Assembly (NCBI GenBank): GCA_018900975.1 | Contig: JAHIFK010000291.1 | Span: 1 to 5,909 of the forward strand | Source of the DNA: Methanobacteriota archaeon | GTDB lineage: Archaea > Halobacteriota > Methanosarcinia > Methanosarcinales > Methanoperedenaceae | Length of the DNA stretch: 5,909 nucleotides | Reading direction: 5' to 3' | Part shown: positions 5,903 through 5,909 of the stretch, in pieces | Layout: each line of letters starts with the position of its first letter | Numbering within the stretch: the first letter of the stretch is position 1 | Notes under the pieces: model-generated | The model's input: the letters and a program-made list of their open reading frames with translations, nothing else | The model's database searches: none | What the model was told of the DNA's origin: nothing | Position numbers and translations under genes: made by a program

Positions 5903-5909
5903 AATAATA

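Overview
This window holds one compact, apparently complete operon for poly-3-hydroxybutyrate (PHB/PHA) synthesis. All six genes lie on the minus strand, so they are transcribed from right to left. In transcription order they are: a 365-residue repeat protein related to PhaE (5766-4669); a short PhaE subunit (4645-4097); a class III PHA synthase, PhaC (4080-2833); a first acetoacetyl-CoA/3-oxoacyl reductase (2836-2099); an acetyl-CoA acetyltransferase, PhaA (2071-893); and a second, paralogous reductase (891-40). Gene spacings are 23, 16, -4 (ATGA overlap), 27 and 1 bp, which fits a single transcript with coupled translation. The pathway reads directly from the genes: PhaA condenses two acetyl-CoA to acetoacetyl-CoA, one or both reductases make (R)-3-hydroxybutyryl-CoA, PhaC-PhaE polymerises it, and the repeat protein is probably a granule-associated or synthase-associated scaffold.

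The organism is most likely an archaeon of moderate-to-low GC content. The evidence is an A-rich element next to TTATATAT upstream of the first gene, resembling an archaeal BRE/TATA promoter, and a short (182 aa) PhaE of the size known from archaeal class III synthases. The AT-rich composition argues against haloarchaea. A methane-oxidising Candidatus Methanoperedens-type archaeon, a lineage reported to make PHA, is my best guess, but no taxonomic marker is present and a bacterial source cannot be excluded. The enzymes themselves look bacterial in type, which would fit old lateral acquisition of the pathway.

Region by region: 5767-5909 is the leader and putative promoter; 4669-5766 is the aromatic-rich PhaE-like repeat protein; 2833-4645 is the synthase pair phaE-phaC; 40-2836 is the precursor-supply block reductase-thiolase-reductase; 1-39 is a short T-rich downstream sequence with a weak candidate terminator. 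The least conventional parts are four: the tandem PhaE-like protein that shares its module with PhaE; a charged C-terminal tail on PhaC built from a 57-bp tandem repeat; an apparent helix duplication inside the second reductase; and the pairing of two reductases with different cofactor signatures. There is no phaR, phaP, depolymerase, RNA gene, mobile element or CRISPR array in the window.
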